Below the pieces are notes generated by a model that saw nothing but the letters and a program-made list of their open reading frames with translations, was not told the DNA's origin and searched no databases. Below are positions 33,599 to 41,676 of a stretch of DNA of 64,000 bases, piece after piece; within the stretch, counting starts at the first letter, position 1; every line of letters starts with the position of its first letter. The stretch spans positions 1-64,000 of the forward strand of contig NZ_JBDSQX010000017.1 in NCBI RefSeq assembly GCF_039929605.1, in the 5' to 3' direction. The DNA comes from Pelomonas sp039929605 (GTDB lineage Bacteria > Pseudomonadota > Gammaproteobacteria > Burkholderiales > Burkholderiaceae_C). Both the position numbers and the translations under genes were made by a program.

Positions 33599-34857
33599 CA
33601 GCGTCGTCCTTGGGCGCTGGCGCGGCTGAGGGTCAGCTTGCCTTCGCTGGCGTCGAGTTGCCAGCCGTCGCTTTGCAACTGGCTGCGGAAGTTGTCGATC
33701 TGGGGCGGCGCCCAGCCTTGGGCCGACACGGTCAGGCGCCCCGGCTCGAAGGCCAGGGCCTCGGCGGGCGGGCGGTCGGCCGGCCAGGCGGTGGCGGCGG
33801 CGCCGAGCAGGGCCTCCAGGTCTTGCTCGCCGACGCTGCCGGCGCTGATGCGCAGCAGGTCGAGCTGCTTTTGCATCTGCACCGGCGCGTCGAGGATGGC
33901 GCGCACCTGCGGGAAGGCGCCGGTCAGCGTTGTGGTGATGGCCTCGCGGTGCGCGGCCAGCTCGCGGTTCTGGTGCCAGGCCCAGAGGTTGAGGCCCAGC
34001 AATTGCACGACGATCAGGGCGCCCAGCCCCCAGCGCACCGGCTGCCAGGGCTTGCGCATCAGGCCGCGGCTGAACAGGCGCAGCGCCCGGACGCCCCGGG
34101 CCCGCGGTGCCAGGTCGAACTGACGCAGGTCCCAGGCGCCCTCGACGACGGCCAGGGCGCGCTGCGCAGGCGTCAGCACCGTCACCGTGGTGCCCAGCCA
34201 GCGTTCGGCGCTGGTGGCGATGCCGGGTGTGGCCGTCCACTGCGCGGCATGCACGATGCCGGGCGGGAAGAGCTGCCGCGGCAGGCCGCCCTGCAGCGGC
34301 AGCGTCGCGACGCCGTCGGCGTGGCTCCAGCGTAGTGCGATGCCTTCTTCGCCGCTGCCGTTTTGCGTCTCGAAGAAATGGCCGCGCGCCAGTTCGTCCG
34401 GCCAGGACAGCGGCGCGACGCGGTCGACGAAGACATGGGCCGCGTCGAGCCGGGCGAGGTGATCGGCCAGCCAGGGCTTGGACGTGATGGCCACCCAGGC
34501 CGTGTCACCACCAGCGGCGTCGGGCTCGACGGCGAAGTGCACGGTCTCGGGGTCGTCGAGCAAGGCCTCTTCCAGCTTGCCGGCCAGGGCCGCGCGCATC
34601 TGGCGGCCGGCGCGCGGCAGTTCCACGCAGCGCCAGCTGATGTCGGACTCGGGCACGACGGCGACGACGCTCTCTGCCGCCGGCAGCGCCGTGGCGGCGG
34701 AGCGGCCTTCGCGGTCGACGTGGCGGCCGTCGGACGTGAGCGCCCAGTCGTACTCAGGCAGCGCGCCGGCTCGCGCCGGCTCGGTCGCCGCAGGCGCGGC
34801 TCGGCCCAGGGCGCGCAGGCGCGCTCGGGCGGGCAGGAACAGCAGCAGGGTGCTCAT
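33598..34857 (-). CDS. gspL: Type II secretion protein GspL
   Basis: 419 residues. Actin-like cytoplasmic domain (1-265, including YDWALTSDGRHVDREG and VVPESDISWRCVELP), a single transmembrane helix (about 273-293) and a periplasmic ferredoxin-like domain (about 330-410, AEALAFEPGRLTVSAQGW). It recruits GspE and partners GspM. It starts at ATG 34857, more than 220 bp after the gspK stop; the interval holds copy 2 of the hairpin element, so gspL probably relies on readthrough or on its own promoter. Confidence 0.94.
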   Translation of the reverse strand: MSTLLLFLPARARLRALGRAAPAATEPARAGALPEYDWALTSDGRHVDREGRSAATALPAAESVVAVVPESDISWRCVELPRAGRQMRAALAGKLEEALLDDPETVHFAVEPDAAGGDTAWVAITSKPWLADHLARLDAAHVFVDRVAPLSWPDELARGHFFETQNGSGEEGIALRWSHADGVATLPLQGGLPRQLFPPGIVHAAQWTATPGIATSAERWLGTTVTVLTPAQRALAVVEGAWDLRQFDLAPRARGVRALRLFSRGLMRKPWQPVRWGLGALIVVQLLGLNLWAWHQNRELAAHREAITTTLTGAFPQVRAILDAPVQMQKQLDLLRISAGSVGEQDLEALLGAAATAWPADRPPAEALAFEPGRLTVSAQGWAPPQIDNFRSQLQSDGWQLDASEGKLTLSRASAQGRR

Positions 34858-34945
34858 AGGGGCAGGCAGGCGCGGCGCATTCTAGGAGGGGCTTTTGATG
34901 TGGCGACTCGAACGGGGCGGGTAGTGTCCCGTGAATCTGCGGGCC

Positions 34946-35084
34946 GAGCGCCGGGCCGCTCCCCAGCCGGCCCGCGCTGGCGATGTGCTTGCCGGTCGAT
35001 CCGGCAAGCATCGCCGTCTCCTTGGGGGACCGACCGGACTCGCTCGCGTTCAGCGATGCGAGGGTGGGCGAGGGGCAGCTTCAT
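34946..35084 (-). repeat. Hairpin-rich intergenic element, copy 2 (gspK-gspL spacer)
   Basis: 139 bp that overlap the gspK stop. The first 75 bases are nearly identical to copy 1 except in the main stem, which here is TGCTTGCCGG / CCGGCAAGCA instead of TGCTCGCGG / CCGCGAGCA; pairing is kept. Later stems (TCTCC / GGGGA, then CTCGC...TCGC / GCGA...GCGAG on the minus strand) are also different in sequence but still pair, and both copies end CTTCAT. Confidence 0.85.
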
Positions 35085-36067
35085 CGGTCGAGCAGTTGGT
35101 TGATGCGCTCGCGGGCCAGTACGACCATGGTCAGGCCCTGGCGCTCGATCAGCGATCGCTGCTCCAGTTGCCGCTCGTCCAGCCGCAGGCGGCCGGTGAC
35201 GATGAAGAAGGACGAGTCCACCGACGCGCGACCTGGCGTGATCTGGACGGTAGCGGGCAGCAAGGGCGCGGCGTCGGCGATGTTCTGCAGCGGCTGGGCC
35301 TTGCGGCCCTGCACCACGCGCTCGGCCGAGGCGAGATCGACGCCATCAAACAAGGCCGCGATGACCTCGCGCGGCGCCGTGTTCAGGTTGACCGGCGTGG
35401 GCTTGGGCAACAGCACGACATAGGGTTGCAGGCGCGCCAGCGTGGCGGCGTCCAACCCCAGCCAGGCGAGCTGGTCCAGGCCGGCGGGTTGGATGGGGCC
35501 GCTGTCGCTGGTGGCTGGCGCGCTGGCCGGGCCGCTGGCGCCGCTGGCCGGCGCCGGGAAGGCGGCACGCAGTCCGTTGATGATGACGGCGGCCGTGCCC
35601 GGCGGCGCGTTGACCTGGCTGCACAGCCGCTCCAGCACGCGCTGCTCCAGCGGGTCCACCTGGGGGCTGTTGATCAGCGCGCGCAGGTTGTAGCGGCTCT
35701 GGGCGTCGTCGATGGTGCCGGACAGGAAGGCCTCGGGGCCTTCGTCGTCGGTGGCGGCCGTGCGTTCAGCGGCCAGGAAGGTGGACAGTCGCGCCTCGGC
35801 CAGCGGCACGGCCCAGGGCTCGCCGAGGTGGTCCTTGAGCGGTGGCTTGCTCTGGTCGGCGCGGAGGTCTTCCTTCAGAATCAGTCGCGCCCAGTCCAGC
35901 GCCCCCTGCAGGATCCAGGCGCTCTGCGCGCGGGCGCGGTCGGCGGCCTCGATCTGCACGGCGCGGTATTGCTGCCAGACCATGCCGGCGGCGAGGCTGG
36001 CGATCAGCGTGACGATGATCATGGCCGTGAGCAGGGCCGCTCCGCGTTGATGCCGGCGGGCCGTCAC
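35081..36067 (-). CDS. gspK: Type II secretion minor pseudopilin GspK
   Basis: 328 residues from a GTG preceded by AAGGAGG at the right distance; the frame to 36148 is open but reads into a spacer. Prepilin-like start RRHQRGAALLTAMIIVTLIA, cleaved after Gly 9, with no Glu at mature position 5, the known GspK trait that places it at the pseudopilus tip. The large body includes TIDDAQSRYNLRALIN (metal-binding region in homologues) and a helix-hairpin-helix-like NLNTAPREVIAALF. It is flanked on both sides by hairpin spacers, so it stands apart in the operon. Confidence 0.95.
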   Translation of the reverse strand: MTARRHQRGAALLTAMIIVTLIASLAAGMVWQQYRAVQIEAADRARAQSAWILQGALDWARLILKEDLRADQSKPPLKDHLGEPWAVPLAEARLSTFLAAERTAATDDEGPEAFLSGTIDDAQSRYNLRALINSPQVDPLEQRVLERLCSQVNAPPGTAAVIINGLRAAFPAPASGASGPASAPATSDSGPIQPAGLDQLAWLGLDAATLARLQPYVVLLPKPTPVNLNTAPREVIAALFDGVDLASAERVVQGRKAQPLQNIADAAPLLPATVQITPGRASVDSSFFIVTGRLRLDERQLEQRSLIERQGLTMVVLARERINQLLDR

Positions 36068-36212
36068 GGGTACCTCCTTCGGCCTGCGGCCTTGCCTGTC
36101 CGACGGATCGGCCAGGCGTTCGCCAGGCTTGGCACGCCCTCTGGGCATCCCAAGTCCGGGCTCACTCCCCCCGAGGGCGTGCGAGCTTGCTTGGGGCGGC
36201 CCGACGCGGCGC
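36068..36212 (-). repeat. Hairpin-rich spacer between gspJ and gspK
   Basis: 145 bp with a perfect 10-bp inverted repeat, GCACGCCCTC (36132-36141) / GAGGGCGTGC (36173-36182), and smaller stems such as CCGA-TCCG-TCGG. It begins right at the gspJ stop, as the other two spacers begin at stops, but its sequence is a different family. The gspK ribosome-binding site lies at its end. Confidence 0.75.
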
Positions 36213-36848
36213 TCATCGCACGGTCACTTCCAACTCGCGCGTCAGTGTGCCGACAAGGCCGCTGCCTTCGGCGAACTGCATCGCGATGCGCAGGCCGGCC
36301 GGCGTCTGGCCGGAAGCCTTGGGGTTGACCGGCCCGGCGTTGGTCTGCGCCGTGCCGCCGGTGGACTGGCAGTTGCTCCAGGCATTGCCCCAGAAGCAGT
36401 AGAACTGCCAGCCCGCCACGCCGTCGAAGGCACGCAGCGCCGGGTTGCCCTGGGCCAGCTGCTGCAGGCCGCGCTGGCGCTCGTTCTCCAGGTTCTCGAT
36501 GGTCAGCACGCTGGGGCTTTCCCAGCGCCACAGACTGCTGTCGCGCAGGCTCCAGACGACGACTTGCAGGCCGGTCGGGGCCTGGCGCGTGAGCACGAGG
36601 TTGCCGCCGTCGAAGGCGATGGGCTGCACGGTGCTGTGGCTGTTCTGCAGCGCGCGCAGGTCGACCTCCCACTGGGCCAGCACGGTCTGCAGCCGCGCGG
36701 TCTGGGCCAGGCGCGCCTGCGCGATCTCACGGCTCTTCACAAGGGCGTCGATGCCGCGCCAGGCCATGGCCGCCATCGTCGCCATGACGACGAGGGCGAC
36801 GAGCACTTCGACGAGGGTGAAGCCGCGGGTGCGGTCAGCGCTGTTCAC
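36213..36848 (-). CDS. gspJ: Type II secretion minor pseudopilin GspJ
   Basis: 211 residues from a GTG that overlaps the gspI stop (GTGA). Prepilin motif RTRGFTLVEVLVAL (cleavage G9/F10, Glu at +5), then a body with AWRGIDALVKSREIAQARL, VLAQWEVDLRALQNS and a disulfide-type pair in FYCFWGNAWSNCQ. It forms the pseudopilus tip complex with GspI and GspK. The longer ATG frame to 37064 overlaps gspI entirely and is rejected. Confidence 0.94.
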   Translation of the reverse strand: MNSADRTRGFTLVEVLVALVVMATMAAMAWRGIDALVKSREIAQARLAQTARLQTVLAQWEVDLRALQNSHSTVQPIAFDGGNLVLTRQAPTGLQVVVWSLRDSSLWRWESPSVLTIENLENERQRGLQQLAQGNPALRAFDGVAGWQFYCFWGNAWSNCQSTGGTAQTNAGPVNPKASGQTPAGLRIAMQFAEGSGLVGTLTRELEVTVR

Positions 36849-37204
36849 GGCTTGCCCATGATGGTCGACAGCGTCAGCATCGGCCGGCCGGCGTCGTCCG
36901 CCACGTCGGCGTCGACGCGGCGGAACAGCGGGTTGGGCGTCGCACTGACCTTGAGCTTGCCGCCATAGGTGCGGCCGAGCTGCTCGCAGGAGAAGGGCGA
37001 CTCGCCGATGTCGGGAAACTGCTGCGTCAGGCGCAGTTCGGTCAGCGTGTTCTCGGCGCACCACTGCGCGGCGCTGACCTGGGCCAGCCGGTCGGCGTTG
37101 CCGGTCAGCGCCCCGGCCGCCTTGATGCCGGCGCCGAGCGCGATGGCGACGATGACCAGGGCCACCAGCACCTCGATCAGTGTGAAGCCGACCTGCCTGT
37201 TCAT
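36845..37204 (-). CDS. gspI: Type II secretion minor pseudopilin GspI
   Basis: 119 residues with prepilin start MNRQVGFTLIEVLVALVIV (cleavage G6/F7, Glu at +5) and the GspI feature QWCAENTLTELRL. It initiates the pseudopilus tip complex. The ATG overlaps the gspH stop (ATGA) and its own stop overlaps gspJ. Confidence 0.96.
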   Translation of the reverse strand: MNRQVGFTLIEVLVALVIVAIALGAGIKAAGALTGNADRLAQVSAAQWCAENTLTELRLTQQFPDIGESPFSCEQLGRTYGGKLKVSATPNPLFRRVDADVADDAGRPMLTLSTIMGKP

Positions 37205-37668
37205 TGGGGGGGAATGACGTCGAAGGCCGACAAACCGTCCGTGCCCAGCACGACGCGCTGGCTGCCGAGCTGCAGTTGCAGGCGCTGGGCCGGGATGAGG
37301 GGCTCCGGGCCGAGTACGAGGCCGGGGTTGGTGGCGCTTGCGTTCGCTATGGTCACGGCGACCGGGTCACCCAACCAGCGCGACGGCAGTTGGATGGTGC
37401 GCGGCAGGCCCTCGAAGCGGAAGTCGTCGCCGGTCTTGATGGCTGCGGGGATCCAGCGCACGGCCAGGCCCGAAGCGCGGCTCTCGGCACGCGCCGCCTC
37501 TAGCAGCGCAGCTAGGCGCTGGGCTTCTCGCTGCAGTTGCAGCTCGGCAGGGTCGCGCAGGGCCAGTGAAATCGTTGCGCTGGTGATGGCGATCAACGCC
37601 ACCACGACGAGCAACTCGATCAGCGTGAAGCCGCGCGGCTTATTGCCAGGAGCCGACGTCAGCGTCAC
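37201..37668 (-). CDS. gspH: Type II secretion minor pseudopilin GspH
   Basis: About 155 residues from the GTG at 37668. Prepilin motif KPRGFTLIELLVVVALIAI (cleavage G13/F14), then LREAQRLAALLEAARAESRASG-type helix and a beta-rich C-terminus. An ATG frame extends to 37713 and another GTG lies at 37677; 37668 is chosen because GAGGG precedes it and it limits the overlap with gspG to 29 bp. It caps the pseudopilus near GspG. The start is the weak point; the family is clear. Confidence 0.9.
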   Translation of the reverse strand: MTLTSAPGNKPRGFTLIELLVVVALIAITSATISLALRDPAELQLQREAQRLAALLEAARAESRASGLAVRWIPAAIKTGDDFRFEGLPRTIQLPSRWLGDPVAVTIANASATNPGLVLGPEPLIPAQRLQLQLGSQRVVLGTDGLSAFDVIPPQ

Positions 37669-38071
37669 GGCCCTCACCGCCGGCGTGGCCGTCGGCGCCG
37701 AAGCTGTAGACATCGACCTCGCCCTTCACGCCGGGATTGGCGTACTGGTAGGGGTGGCCCCACGGGTCGTTGGGCAGCTTCTCTAGATAGTTCTTCCAGT
37801 TCGGCGGCGGCGTGCCGGCGGTCGGCTTGTGCACCAGCGCGTCCAAGCCCTGTTCGGCGCTGGGGTAGCGCTGGTTGTCGAGCTTGTAGAGCTTGAGCGC
37901 CTGCATCAGGTTGTTGACGTCGGTGCGGGCTGCGGTGACGCGAGCGTCCTCGGCGCGGTCCAGCACATTGGGCACGACGAGGGCCGCGAGCACGCCGATG
38001 ATGACGAGCACGACCAGCAGTTCGATCAGCGTGAAGCCGCGGGCAAGGGAGGAACGACGCAGGGCAGACAT
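37640..38071 (-). CDS. gspG: Type II secretion major pseudopilin GspG
   Basis: 143 residues. Leader SALRRSSLARG is cleaved before FTLIELLVVLVIIGV; the calcium-stabilised C-terminal loop is NDPWGHPYQYANPG ... YSFGADGHAGGEGRDAD, normal for GspG. It forms the pseudopilus shaft. First gene of the minus-strand gsp operon; ATG 38071 lies 44 bp from the divergent gspC start. Upstream frame to 38698 lies over gspC and is rejected. Confidence 0.97.
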   Translation of the reverse strand: MSALRRSSLARGFTLIELLVVLVIIGVLAALVVPNVLDRAEDARVTAARTDVNNLMQALKLYKLDNQRYPSAEQGLDALVHKPTAGTPPPNWKNYLEKLPNDPWGHPYQYANPGVKGEVDVYSFGADGHAGGEGRDADVGSWQ

Positions 38072-38081
38072 GGATGAGCGC

Positions 38082-38110
38082 TTGGGCTGCAGTGAGCGGG
38101 CCATCATAAT
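38082..38110 (+). promoter_or_regulatory. Candidate promoter for gspC abutting its start codon
   Basis: TTGGGC (38082-38087), 17 bp, CATAAT (38105-38110). The predicted transcription start, near 38117, falls at or just inside the first ATG of gspC (38116). Only 44 bp separate the gspC and gspG starts. Confidence 0.4.
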
Positions 38111-38115
38111 GGGCC

Positions 38116-38733
38116 ATGCTTGCTCGATTGATGGCGTTCTGGGTGTGGCTGCTGCTCGGCGGCACCGTGGCTTACTGGGGTCTGCAGTTGCTCGCCCGGC
38201 CGCTGGCCATGCCGGCGTCGGTGCTGCCTGCCGGTGAGGTTCGGTCGGGGTCGGTCGACCTGGCCCGGCTGCTCGGTTCGGGCCCTGCTGAGCCGGCGCC
38301 CGGGCCCGAACTGGCACCGTCCACGCGGCTGCGCCTGGTCGGTGTCGTGGCGCCCAAGAGCGCCAAGGCAGCGGAGGCCGGCGAGGGCGTCGCGTTGATC
38401 GAGGTGGATGGCGTGACACGCACGGTGCGTGTTGGTGCCGTCGTCGATGGCGAGCTGCGGCTGCTGCGCGTGAATGCCCGCAGCGCCGGCCTGGGCCGGG
38501 TCGGCGATGCGCCTGTCCAGGTGCTGGAGATGAGCCCACCGGCCGCACCCGCAACGGGCTCGCTGATGGCGGCAGCGCCGTCCCCCGTGGTGCTGGGCGG
38601 CAACCCGCCTGGCACGATGCCGCAGGGGGCGCAGATGCAGCAGATGCCGCCCCCTCAAGCCGCCGCGCCGCCCGCTTACGGCATGCCCTTGGCCGCATCA
38701 GCTCCCGGCCCCCGTGGCCAGGAACTGCGCTGA
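38116..38733 (+). CDS. gspC: Type II secretion protein GspC
   Basis: 205 residues. Short cytoplasmic N-terminus, one transmembrane helix (about 7-25, AFWVWLLLGGTVAYWGLQLL), a linker and the homology region (about 68-130: TRLRLVGVVAPKSAKAAEAG, ALIEVDGVTRTVRVGAVVDG, ARSAGLGRVGD). It connects the inner-membrane platform to the GspD secretin. The C-terminal 60 residues are Pro/Met/Gln-rich with no PDZ or coiled coil, as in short GspC forms. It is divergent from the rest of gsp, as often in Burkholderiales. ATG 38131 is a possible alternative start; neither has a clear Shine-Dalgarno. Confidence 0.9.
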   Translation: MLARLMAFWVWLLLGGTVAYWGLQLLARPLAMPASVLPAGEVRSGSVDLARLLGSGPAEPAPGPELAPSTRLRLVGVVAPKSAKAAEAGEGVALIEVDGVTRTVRVGAVVDGELRLLRVNARSAGLGRVGDAPVQVLEMSPPAAPATGSLMAAAPSPVVLGGNPPGTMPQGAQMQQMPPPQAAAPPAYGMPLAASAPGPRGQELR

Positions 38734-38736
38734 GGT

Positions 38737-39810
38737 TCAGGCGCTCAGCGTGGGCACGTGAGCGCCGGGCTCGGGCCTGATCGCCAAGCGCGCCTCGGCC
38801 ACTTCGTGCAGATCAGTCAGCAGCGCCGCCGCCGAGCGGATCATGGGCCAGGCCAGTGCCGCACCGGTGCCGTCGGCGCTGTCCATGCCCAGCTCCAGCA
38901 GGGCCGAGGCGTGGAACAGCGCCAGCGCTTCGTCCAGGCCCCGGTGCACGTGGCTGCGACAGAACACGGCGTAGTCGGTCACTGGCGCGCAGATCAGTGA
39001 CGCGAGCTTGAGCGCCGCGCAGGCGGCGATACCGTCCACGATGATGAGGCTGCGCTTGCTGGCCGCCACGAGCATGGCACCCACCATGACGGCCAGCTCA
39101 TGGCCGCCGAAGGCCGCCAGCAGGTCCATCGGGTCCTTGGCATCGCGGTGGCGGGCTTGGGCGCCCTGTAGCACATCGAGCAGATGGATGAGGTCGTCCT
39201 GGCGCATCGTCGGGCCGGAGACGACGAAGTCGCGCACCGGCTGATCGGCCAGGCGCGACAGCACCAGAGCCGCGCATTCGGCGGAACCCTGGCCCATGCC
39301 GGCGCAGGCCAGCACATTGCCGGGCAGGTTGTCGGCGATCTCCATGCCGACGCGCACGCCGGCATGCGCCTGCTCCACGCTCATGGCCAGCGCCGTGCGT
39401 GCATTGCGCGTGCCGTGGGCCACCTTGCGCGCCAGCAGCCGGGCATGGGGCGGCAGGTTGTCGGCAACGCCGCAGTCCACCACGGTCAGATGCAGCCCCT
39501 GCAGCCGCGCGAACACGGACACCGGCAACTGCGCGTGCAGGGCCATCTGCACCTGGTCCTTGGTCGCTCGGCCCCACTGGGCGCCAACGCCGTCGACAAC
39601 GATGCCGTGGTCGGACGCGAACAGGCCGAGCACGGGATCGCGGAAGCGCGGCGTCAAGCTGTTCTGCACGAGCCCGAGGCGAACGGCCAGGGGTTCCAGT
39701 TCGCCCAGGCCGCCAGCAATGGCGGAACGGCGGTCGACGCGGTCGCGCAGCGCTTTTTCAAGCTCTGGATTGGCGGTGGGGGAGATCAGCGACTGTTGGG
39801 CGACGGTCAT
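38737..39810 (-). CDS. CobT-like nicotinate-nucleotide:dimethylbenzimidazole phosphoribosyltransferase, motif-altered
   Basis: 357 residues, full CobT length and overall pattern: FASDHGIVVDGVGAQWG near 65, the VDCGVADNLP segment at 111, FGGHELAVMVGAMLVAA (234-250) and a C-terminal LGMDSADGTGAALAWPMIR. CobT makes alpha-ribazole phosphate, the lower-ligand precursor of cobalamin. Two key sites differ: the phosphate-binding GMGIGNTT is GMGQGSAE (171-178), and the catalytic Glu of LGEGSGA is Asp (313). No other cob gene is in the window. It may be a paralogue with a different base or no activity. Its stop lies 3 bp from the gspC stop (convergent). Confidence 0.75.
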   Translation of the reverse strand: MTVAQQSLISPTANPELEKALRDRVDRRSAIAGGLGELEPLAVRLGLVQNSLTPRFRDPVLGLFASDHGIVVDGVGAQWGRATKDQVQMALHAQLPVSVFARLQGLHLTVVDCGVADNLPPHARLLARKVAHGTRNARTALAMSVEQAHAGVRVGMEIADNLPGNVLACAGMGQGSAECAALVLSRLADQPVRDFVVSGPTMRQDDLIHLLDVLQGAQARHRDAKDPMDLLAAFGGHELAVMVGAMLVAASKRSLIIVDGIAACAALKLASLICAPVTDYAVFCRSHVHRGLDEALALFHASALLELGMDSADGTGAALAWPMIRSAAALLTDLHEVAEARLAIRPEPGAHVPTLSA

Positions 39811-39843
39811 GGCGCGGGCGTTGATGGACCCGTGGATTTCAAC

Positions 39844-41412
39844 TCAACCCAGGAACAAGCGGTAGACAGGGTTCGTTGTTTCATCCTCGAATGGGTAATT
39901 CAACCCACCGAGGAATTCCCTTAACGCGGCAGCGTCGCCCTTGGGTACCTGGATGCCGACGAGGATGCGGCCGTAGTCCGCGCCTTGGTTGCGGTAGTGG
40001 AAGAGGCTGATGTTCCAGTCCGGGTGCATGCTGGACAGGAACTTCATCAGCGCCCCCGGCCGCTCCGGGAACAGGAAGCGGTAAAGGCGCTCCTCGCGCG
40101 CCAGTTCGCTGCGCCCGCCGACCATATGACGGATGTGCTGCTTGGCGAGCTCGTCGTTGGTCAGGTCCAACGTCTGGAAGCCCGCCTTCGTGAAGGTGCG
40201 GGCCAGCTTGGCAGCGTCGTCGGGCTTGGAGATGGCGATGCCGACGAAGATGTGGGCGACGGCTGCGTCGGCGATGCGGTAGTTGAACTCGGTCACGCTG
40301 CGCGGCCCGAGCAACTCGCAGAAGCGTTTGAAGCTGCCGCGCGCCTCGGGAATGGTCACGGCGAACAGCGCCTCGCGGTGCTCGCCCACCTCGGCCCGCT
40401 CGGCGACGAAGCGCAGGCGGTCGAAGTTCATGTTGGCGCCGCAGGTGATGGCGATCAAGGTCTGACCCTTGGCGCCCGTGCTGGCGACGTACTGCTTGAC
40501 GGCGGCCACACCCAGGGCACCTGCCGGCTCCAGGATGGAGCGCGTGTCCTCGAAGACGTCCTTGATCGCCGCGCAGACGGCGTCGGTGTCGACGAGGATG
40601 TAGTCGTCCACCAGCTCGCGCGTGATGCGGAAGGTTTCCTCGCCGACGAGCTTGACCGCCGTGCCGTCAGAGAACAGACCGACATCGCTGAGCGTCACGC
40701 GTTTGCCGGCCTTGACCGAGCGGACCATCGCATCGGAATCGGTCGTCTGCACGCCGATGATCTTGATGTCCGGCCGCAGCGCCTTGACGTAGGCCGCAAC
40801 GCCCGAGATCAGGCCGCCGCCGCCGATGGCGACGAAGATGGCGTCGATGGGGCCGGGGTGCTGGCGCAGCAGCTCCATCGCGATCGTGCCCTGGCCGGCG
40901 ATGACGTCGGGGTCATCGAAGGGATGCACGAAGGACAGGCGTTGTTCCCGCTCCAACTCCAGCGCGTGGCCATAGGCCTCGGTGAAACTTTCGCCGTGCA
41001 AGACTACCTCGCCGCCGAGTGCCTTGACGGCATCGATCTTGAGCTGAGGCGTTGTCACGGGCATCACGATGACGGCGCGGCAGCCTAGCTTCTTCGCCGA
41101 CAGGGCCACGCCCTGGGCGTGGTTGCCGGCCGAGGCGCAGATGACGCCGGCAGCTCGCTGCTCAGGCGTCAGATGCGCCATCTTGTTGTACGCGCCGCGC
41201 AGCTTGAAGCTGAAGACGTCCTGCTCGTCCTCCCGCTTGAGCCAGACCTTGTTGGCCAGGCGCTTCGACAGCTTGGGGGCGACGGTGAGCGCGGTCTCGC
41301 GGGCGACCTCGTAGACCCGGGCGTTCAGGATGCGCTGCAGATAGCTGCTGCCGGGCGGCAACATGGCTGGCACCTGGGCTGCGGGTGCTTTGCGGCGCGA
41401 GGGGGCGCTCAT
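39844..41412 (-). CDS. ilvA: Threonine ammonia-lyase, biosynthetic
   Basis: 522 residues from ATG 41412, the length of the long biosynthetic form. PLP Lys 70 in DVFSFKLRGAYNK, ICASAGNHAQGVALSAKKLG, the phosphate-binding AIGGGGLISG and a C-terminal pair of ACT-like regulatory domains (from about 340: FAVTIPEARGSFKRFCELLG and YRFLFPERPGALMKFLSSM), through which isoleucine inhibits and valine relieves. It makes 2-oxobutanoate, the first step to isoleucine. The frame is open to 41607, but that runs across the small-RNA terminator. Confidence 0.96.
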   Translation of the reverse strand: MSAPSRRKAPAAQVPAMLPPGSSYLQRILNARVYEVARETALTVAPKLSKRLANKVWLKREDEQDVFSFKLRGAYNKMAHLTPEQRAAGVICASAGNHAQGVALSAKKLGCRAVIVMPVTTPQLKIDAVKALGGEVVLHGESFTEAYGHALELEREQRLSFVHPFDDPDVIAGQGTIAMELLRQHPGPIDAIFVAIGGGGLISGVAAYVKALRPDIKIIGVQTTDSDAMVRSVKAGKRVTLSDVGLFSDGTAVKLVGEETFRITRELVDDYILVDTDAVCAAIKDVFEDTRSILEPAGALGVAAVKQYVASTGAKGQTLIAITCGANMNFDRLRFVAERAEVGEHREALFAVTIPEARGSFKRFCELLGPRSVTEFNYRIADAAVAHIFVGIAISKPDDAAKLARTFTKAGFQTLDLTNDELAKQHIRHMVGGRSELAREERLYRFLFPERPGALMKFLSSMHPDWNISLFHYRNQGADYGRILVGIQVPKGDAAALREFLGGLNYPFEDETTNPVYRLFLG

Positions 41413-41584
41413 CGGGTCTCCATGGGGGTCATTGGGGCGCCGCATGATAAGAGACGCGTCCCGCCAACCCGCGAAGACGGGCGTCGCGCCGCACCGCGGC
41501 GCGGACAGGCTTTTTGGCAAGAGGCCGGAGGCCGGTGGAGCGCCAGCGACGAGCCCGTCGCAACGGGCCTGCCAAAAAACGGAC

Positions 41585-41670
41585 AAAAAAAACCCGAGCT
41601 CTTGCAAGCTCGGGTTGAATCCACCATGGAGGCGGTGGAGGAGACAATCGGTGCGAAAGCGTTTTCGCGT
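41585..41670 (-). ncRNA. Candidate small RNA with anti-Shine-Dalgarno loops
   Basis: On the minus strand, starting near 41670, an 86-nt unit reads: a 5' hairpin GCGAAA-ACGC-TTTCGC (41653-41668), a single-stranded segment ending TCTCCTCC, a stem CCACC / GGTGG whose loop is GCCTCCAT, and a perfect terminator hairpin AACCCGAGCT / AGCTCGGGTT followed by eight T (41585-41592). Two CCTCC cores (41628-41643) complement the Shine-Dalgarno sequence. A promoter candidate sits just upstream. No reading frame fits. It resembles, from memory, the Betaproteobacteria toxic small RNA family, whose members carry anti-SD sequence. An ilvA leader attenuator is the main alternative. Confidence 0.65.
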
Positions 41671-41676
41671 GCTTGC

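Noticed and set aside
41409..41627. Leader-peptide attenuator for ilvA (short frames across the terminator)
   Set aside because: No run of Ile, Val or Leu codons in the short frames, and the terminator belongs to a compact promoter-to-terminator unit that reads better as a small RNA. Kept as the alternative.
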